NCBI GenBank assembly: GCA_014237975.1 | Contig: JABACA010000018.1 | Location: forward strand, 1-47,706 | Reading direction: 5' to 3' | Origin: Mariniblastus sp. | GTDB lineage: Bacteria; Planctomycetota; Planctomycetia; Pirellulales; Pirellulaceae | Length of the DNA stretch: 47,706 bases | Shown: positions 44,753 to 47,706 of the stretch, in pieces | Numbering within the stretch: position 1 is the stretch's first letter | Layout: each line of letters starts with the position of its first letter | Notes under the pieces: model-generated | What the model was told of the DNA's origin: nothing | The model's database searches: none | What the model saw: the letters and a program-made list of their open reading frames with translations, nothing else | Program-made: the position numbers and the translations under genes

Positions 44753-45003
44753 TTTTTGTTCTCAAGTGAGGGGTGTGGTATCGTGACATGAAGTTGTCAT
44801 TTGCGGCAGGAACGTTTTGTCAGACATTTGGTTTTTCCCGTTCAAAGCGCAGTCCTGCAAGCGGGTACCTTGCAAACAAAATGGAATCGCGGACATAATG
44901 TAATTTGTATTGTTACCGCCTTGGTAAATGTTCTCAATCGACCCAGCCCGTTGAATCCGTGACATTTCTTGGCATTAGTCGGTTTTGCCGAAATGGAGTT
45001 GAG

Positions 45004-47706
45004 ATGAACCCGACGAATTGCAGTAACTTAAGGCTGATGGCACCGGTATGCGTACTCCTGTGTTCGCTGGTGATTGTGTTGCTGTTGCGGGCCGGAACCG
45101 CTTTGGAGGATTCAGGCGTTTCGGTTTTAGAGACGCAGCAACCGCAGCCCGTTTCCTTTGCGGCAGACCAAGGAGCGGGGGCCTTGGTTGGTCTCAACCC
45201 GCCTTTGGTTGAGACAACGGCTGACGACGATTCCGAACAGGAGTTGCCGCGTGATTTTGGCAAGCCCAACCCCCTGCCGCTACCCAGTTCGATGTCAGTT
45301 CCGGCCTTCGAAGAATTACTGTTTGAGTTTCTCAACAAACGGGAGTATGCCCTCAACCTGGGTTGGCTTGCTGACAAGGCGTTGAGAGATACGGGGCCCT
45401 ACATTAACGGCAAATATTATGGGACGCATCCTGCAGTTAGGATTTATTATTCACCGGGGATCATTCAATGGTTGATCGATGGTCGCCAGGGTACGATTCC
45501 CGATGGTGAGATGATTATCAAAGAGCAATATTTGCCGCCGGCGATTCGGCATGCAGGTAAATCGGAAGAAGAACTAAACTCCGACATGCTGTCGTGGACG
45601 ATCATGATCAAGGATTCGGCCGGGTCCCAGGATGGCTGGTTTTGGGGGAATCCTGCCAAGGACCAATGTGTCGTCGACAATCATCAATTCCCGTTTGATC
45701 ATCCGTTGACTGGTTTTGGCCATTACTGTGTCCGCTGTCACGGCTCGACTCAGTCACCCAATATCGAGTCGCCCAGTAGTCCCAACAATGAATTTACGTT
45801 TGCGGCCTTGCGCAATATCGAGGGGTTTCCCGGTGAACCGATTATTTTCCGTGTCGATGATTCGTGGCGACGGGAAGTTGCTGAACAGGCGCGGCTCGCG
45901 GAAAAAGCAAAAAATGAAGGTAAGCTGGTCGCCCTGGTTGAGGACCACGATTCGCATCCCAAGTGCACCCAGACCGAACCGCCCCCCCGTTTGCCGTTGG
46001 TGTTAAACCATCCATTCCTGGAGCAATTTTCCAGTATCCCACAGCAGCAAAAAAACAACATTTTGGCCATTCCACCGGTTACCTATGATTGGGTGGTCAA
46101 GCGTCCCGATAGTCAGCAAAGTCTGGTGACATCAAACCAGTGCATGAGTTGTCATTCCGGATTGGTCGATCCGTTCGGACCCTCCATGTTTTTGCCGACC
46201 AAAGAATCAGAGACCGGTTATGGTGCGCTGGGATGGAGTGTTGCTCCTTATGAAGAATGGCGTTGGAGCCCGATGGGGCTGGCAGGGCGCGATCCGGTTT
46301 TCTATGCACAACTGGAGAGTGAACTGGCCATTCTTAACCAGGATTTTGAGCCGGAGACCGCCAAGGAGGTATCCAGGCATGTGGTCGATACGTGTCTGCG
46401 CTGTCATGGCGCGATGGGTAAACGGCAGTTTGATATCGACAAAACCAACCCGGAAGACAAGTTTACTCTGCAACATGTCTATCAGACGGCAAGCGAGGAT
46501 GAGCACATCGGGATGGGACACAGCAAGTATGGGGCCCTGGCCCGTGATGGAATCAGCTGTGTCGTCTGTCATCAAAGTCAGCCTCGACCTCAGCCCGAAG
46601 ACGATGACCGCCCCTATTTACAGTTTTTCCTGGAGACCTCGATTACGGGTAATTATTACCACGGTAACACCAATGAGCTTTATGGACAGTTCAAGGATGA
46701 CGAGTTGTCGCCGTATGTCATGGAGCATGTTCTCGCCATGAAACCAAAGCATAGTGACTACATCAGCTCCTCGCGGATGTGTGGTACCTGTCATACGGTT
46801 AACTTGCCCAACGTCGACGAACCGTTTACCGGAGATGAATCGCCTGCTGAATTGCAGCCGGACCTGACGGCCAGTGAAAACGTTGAAATTTTTAAGAAAT
46901 TCAAACACCATGTCGAACAGGCCACCTACCTGGAATGGCTGAATAGTGAATTTGAAAACGAGATCGACAAGGAAAACCCCAAGGCTCGGTCGTGCCAGGA
47001 TTGTCATATGTCAAAGGGCCTGCATGATCCGCAAAACGGTATCGATGTGGAGCAGATTAAAACCCGGATCGCTGCCGTGCAGGATACGACCTACCCCGAT
47101 GCAGAAAACCTGACCGAGCTTGAAAATCTGAATATTCGGATGCGGGAACAAGGTTTTCGTCGCCACAATTTCGTCGGTCTCAATGCCTTTTTGCTGGAGA
47201 TGTTTAATCAGTTCGACGACGTGCTGGGTGTCCGTAAACATGATTTCATGACTGGGTCTCGGATTGATGTGGACAACATGCTCGAGAATTTTCAGATGAC
47301 GGCTCAAAATGATACGGCGGATCTTAAGGTGGAAGCCACTGTTGCCGGCCAGGAGCTCACGGCGGAAGTCGAGATGCAAAACAAGGCAGGCCATCGTTTT
47401 CCCAGTGGGGTCGGTTTCCGAAGGGCGTTCCTCGAATTCCTGGTCGTCGAGAACGCGGGGCAAGATGACGAGAAAATTGTTTGGTCGTCGGGGCAAACCA
47501 ATGAACTGGGCATTCTGCTGGGCGAAGATGGCCAACCGCTGGCTACCGAATTTTTCGCCAAGGATGCAACTGGCGCGCAACAATACCAACCCCATTACCA
47601 GGTGATCACGTCGCCGGATCAGGTCCAAATATACGAGACCTTGTTGTGGAATGCCAAGGAAGAGTTTACGACCAGCTTTTTCCATGGATGTGAAGTTGTC
47701 AAAGAC
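45004..47706 (+). CDS. Large multiheme c-type cytochrome with P460-like domain (partial)
   Basis: At least 901 residues; the frame is still open at the window end. After an N-terminal membrane/signal segment (APVCVLLCSLVIVLLL) and a linker, a P460-like region (GPYINGKYYGTHPAVRIYYS, IPDGEMIIKEQYLPP, GWFWGNPAKD) is followed by six CxxCH heme motifs: CVRCH 242, CMSCH 380, CLRCH 464, CVVCH 519, CGTCH 593, CQDCH 664. The C-terminal part (NKAGHRFPSGVGFRRAFLEF) is a beta domain typical of multiheme cytochromes. It acts outside the cytoplasmic membrane in electron transfer or as a redox enzyme. The heme count beyond 664 is unknown. Confidence 0.88.
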   Translation, partial: MNPTNCSNLRLMAPVCVLLCSLVIVLLLRAGTALEDSGVSVLETQQPQPVSFAADQGAGALVGLNPPLVETTADDDSEQELPRDFGKPNPLPLPSSMSVPAFEELLFEFLNKREYALNLGWLADKALRDTGPYINGKYYGTHPAVRIYYSPGIIQWLIDGRQGTIPDGEMIIKEQYLPPAIRHAGKSEEELNSDMLSWTIMIKDSAGSQDGWFWGNPAKDQCVVDNHQFPFDHPLTGFGHYCVRCHGSTQSPNIESPSSPNNEFTFAALRNIEGFPGEPIIFRVDDSWRREVAEQARLAEKAKNEGKLVALVEDHDSHPKCTQTEPPPRLPLVLNHPFLEQFSSIPQQQKNNILAIPPVTYDWVVKRPDSQQSLVTSNQCMSCHSGLVDPFGPSMFLPTKESETGYGALGWSVAPYEEWRWSPMGLAGRDPVFYAQLESELAILNQDFEPETAKEVSRHVVDTCLRCHGAMGKRQFDIDKTNPEDKFTLQHVYQTASEDEHIGMGHSKYGALARDGISCVVCHQSQPRPQPEDDDRPYLQFFLETSITGNYYHGNTNELYGQFKDDELSPYVMEHVLAMKPKHSDYISSSRMCGTCHTVNLPNVDEPFTGDESPAELQPDLTASENVEIFKKFKHHVEQATYLEWLNSEFENEIDKENPKARSCQDCHMSKGLHDPQNGIDVEQIKTRIAAVQDTTYPDAENLTELENLNIRMREQGFRRHNFVGLNAFLLEMFNQFDDVLGVRKHDFMTGSRIDVDNMLENFQMTAQNDTADLKVEATVAGQELTAEVEMQNKAGHRFPSGVGFRRAFLEFLVVENAGQDDEKIVWSSGQTNELGILLGEDGQPLATEFFAKDATGAQQYQPHYQVITSPDQVQIYETLLWNAKEEFTTSFFHGCEVVKD

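Overview
The window looks like chromosomal DNA of a planctomycete (Pirellulales/Rhodopirellula-like). The basis is the gene content: three sulfatases, a DUF1080 protein, a DUF6807 (PmoA-like) protein, SHD1-type domains, secreted proteases, a PEP-CTERM-like tail, many lipoproteins and secreted proteins, frequent TTG/GTG starts and mostly monocistronic layout. I see no phage genes, transposases, CRISPR array, rRNA or replication origin.

Layout. 1-5.9 kb: 3' end of a PP2C/SpoIIE-like phosphatase gene, tRNA-Leu(GAG), then on the minus strand an ALDH7-type dehydrogenase with a KamA-like radical SAM/PLP enzyme, a tRNA-like 3' fragment, a secreted sulfatase and a PH-like membrane protein. 5.9-13.7 kb (all minus): an MscS channel, two secreted proteins of unknown function, and a 1060-residue secreted metallopeptidase ending at a clear terminator. 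14.2-17.8 kb: an LplT-like MFS carrier, a small membrane protein and a xylulokinase-like kinase. 18.2-22.1 kb: a four-gene metal ABC transporter operon (binding lipoprotein, ATPase, two permeases) behind a 9-bp-arm palindrome; the last permease carries a C-terminal winged-helix-like domain.

22.3-30.2 kb: a Tat-exported ankyrin protein, a thioredoxin-like lipoprotein whose first active-site Cys codon is an in-frame TGA, a UspA-like protein, a DUF6807 protein, PyrF and an SLC12-like cotransporter. 30.4-37.9 kb: an M64-like peptidase, tRNA-Pro(GGG), a glycine-rich stress-type protein, a cytochrome P450, a secreted unknown protein, a decayed DUF255 gene end, a DNase I-fold protein and a CBS-HEPN protein. 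37.9-47.7 kb: a K+/Na+:H+ antiporter, a cysteine-rich secreted protein, a DUF1080-sulfatase-sulfatase group, a small membrane protein, a bacterial Popeye-like cyclic-nucleotide-binding protein and a multiheme cytochrome that runs off the window.

The strongest unusual signal is at 23260-24678. A lipoprotein-thioredoxin-SHD1 gene is interrupted only by TGA exactly where the first Cys of the WCxxC motif belongs, and a compact hairpin with a GGUC loop lies 25-41 nt downstream. This fits a selenocysteine-containing (UxxC) TlpA-like protein. Other points of interest are the KamA-like/ALDH7 pair, in which both lysine-specific aspartates appear absent by eye; the permease-winged helix fusion, comparable to chlamydial YtgCR; and the CBS-HEPN and Popeye-like proteins.
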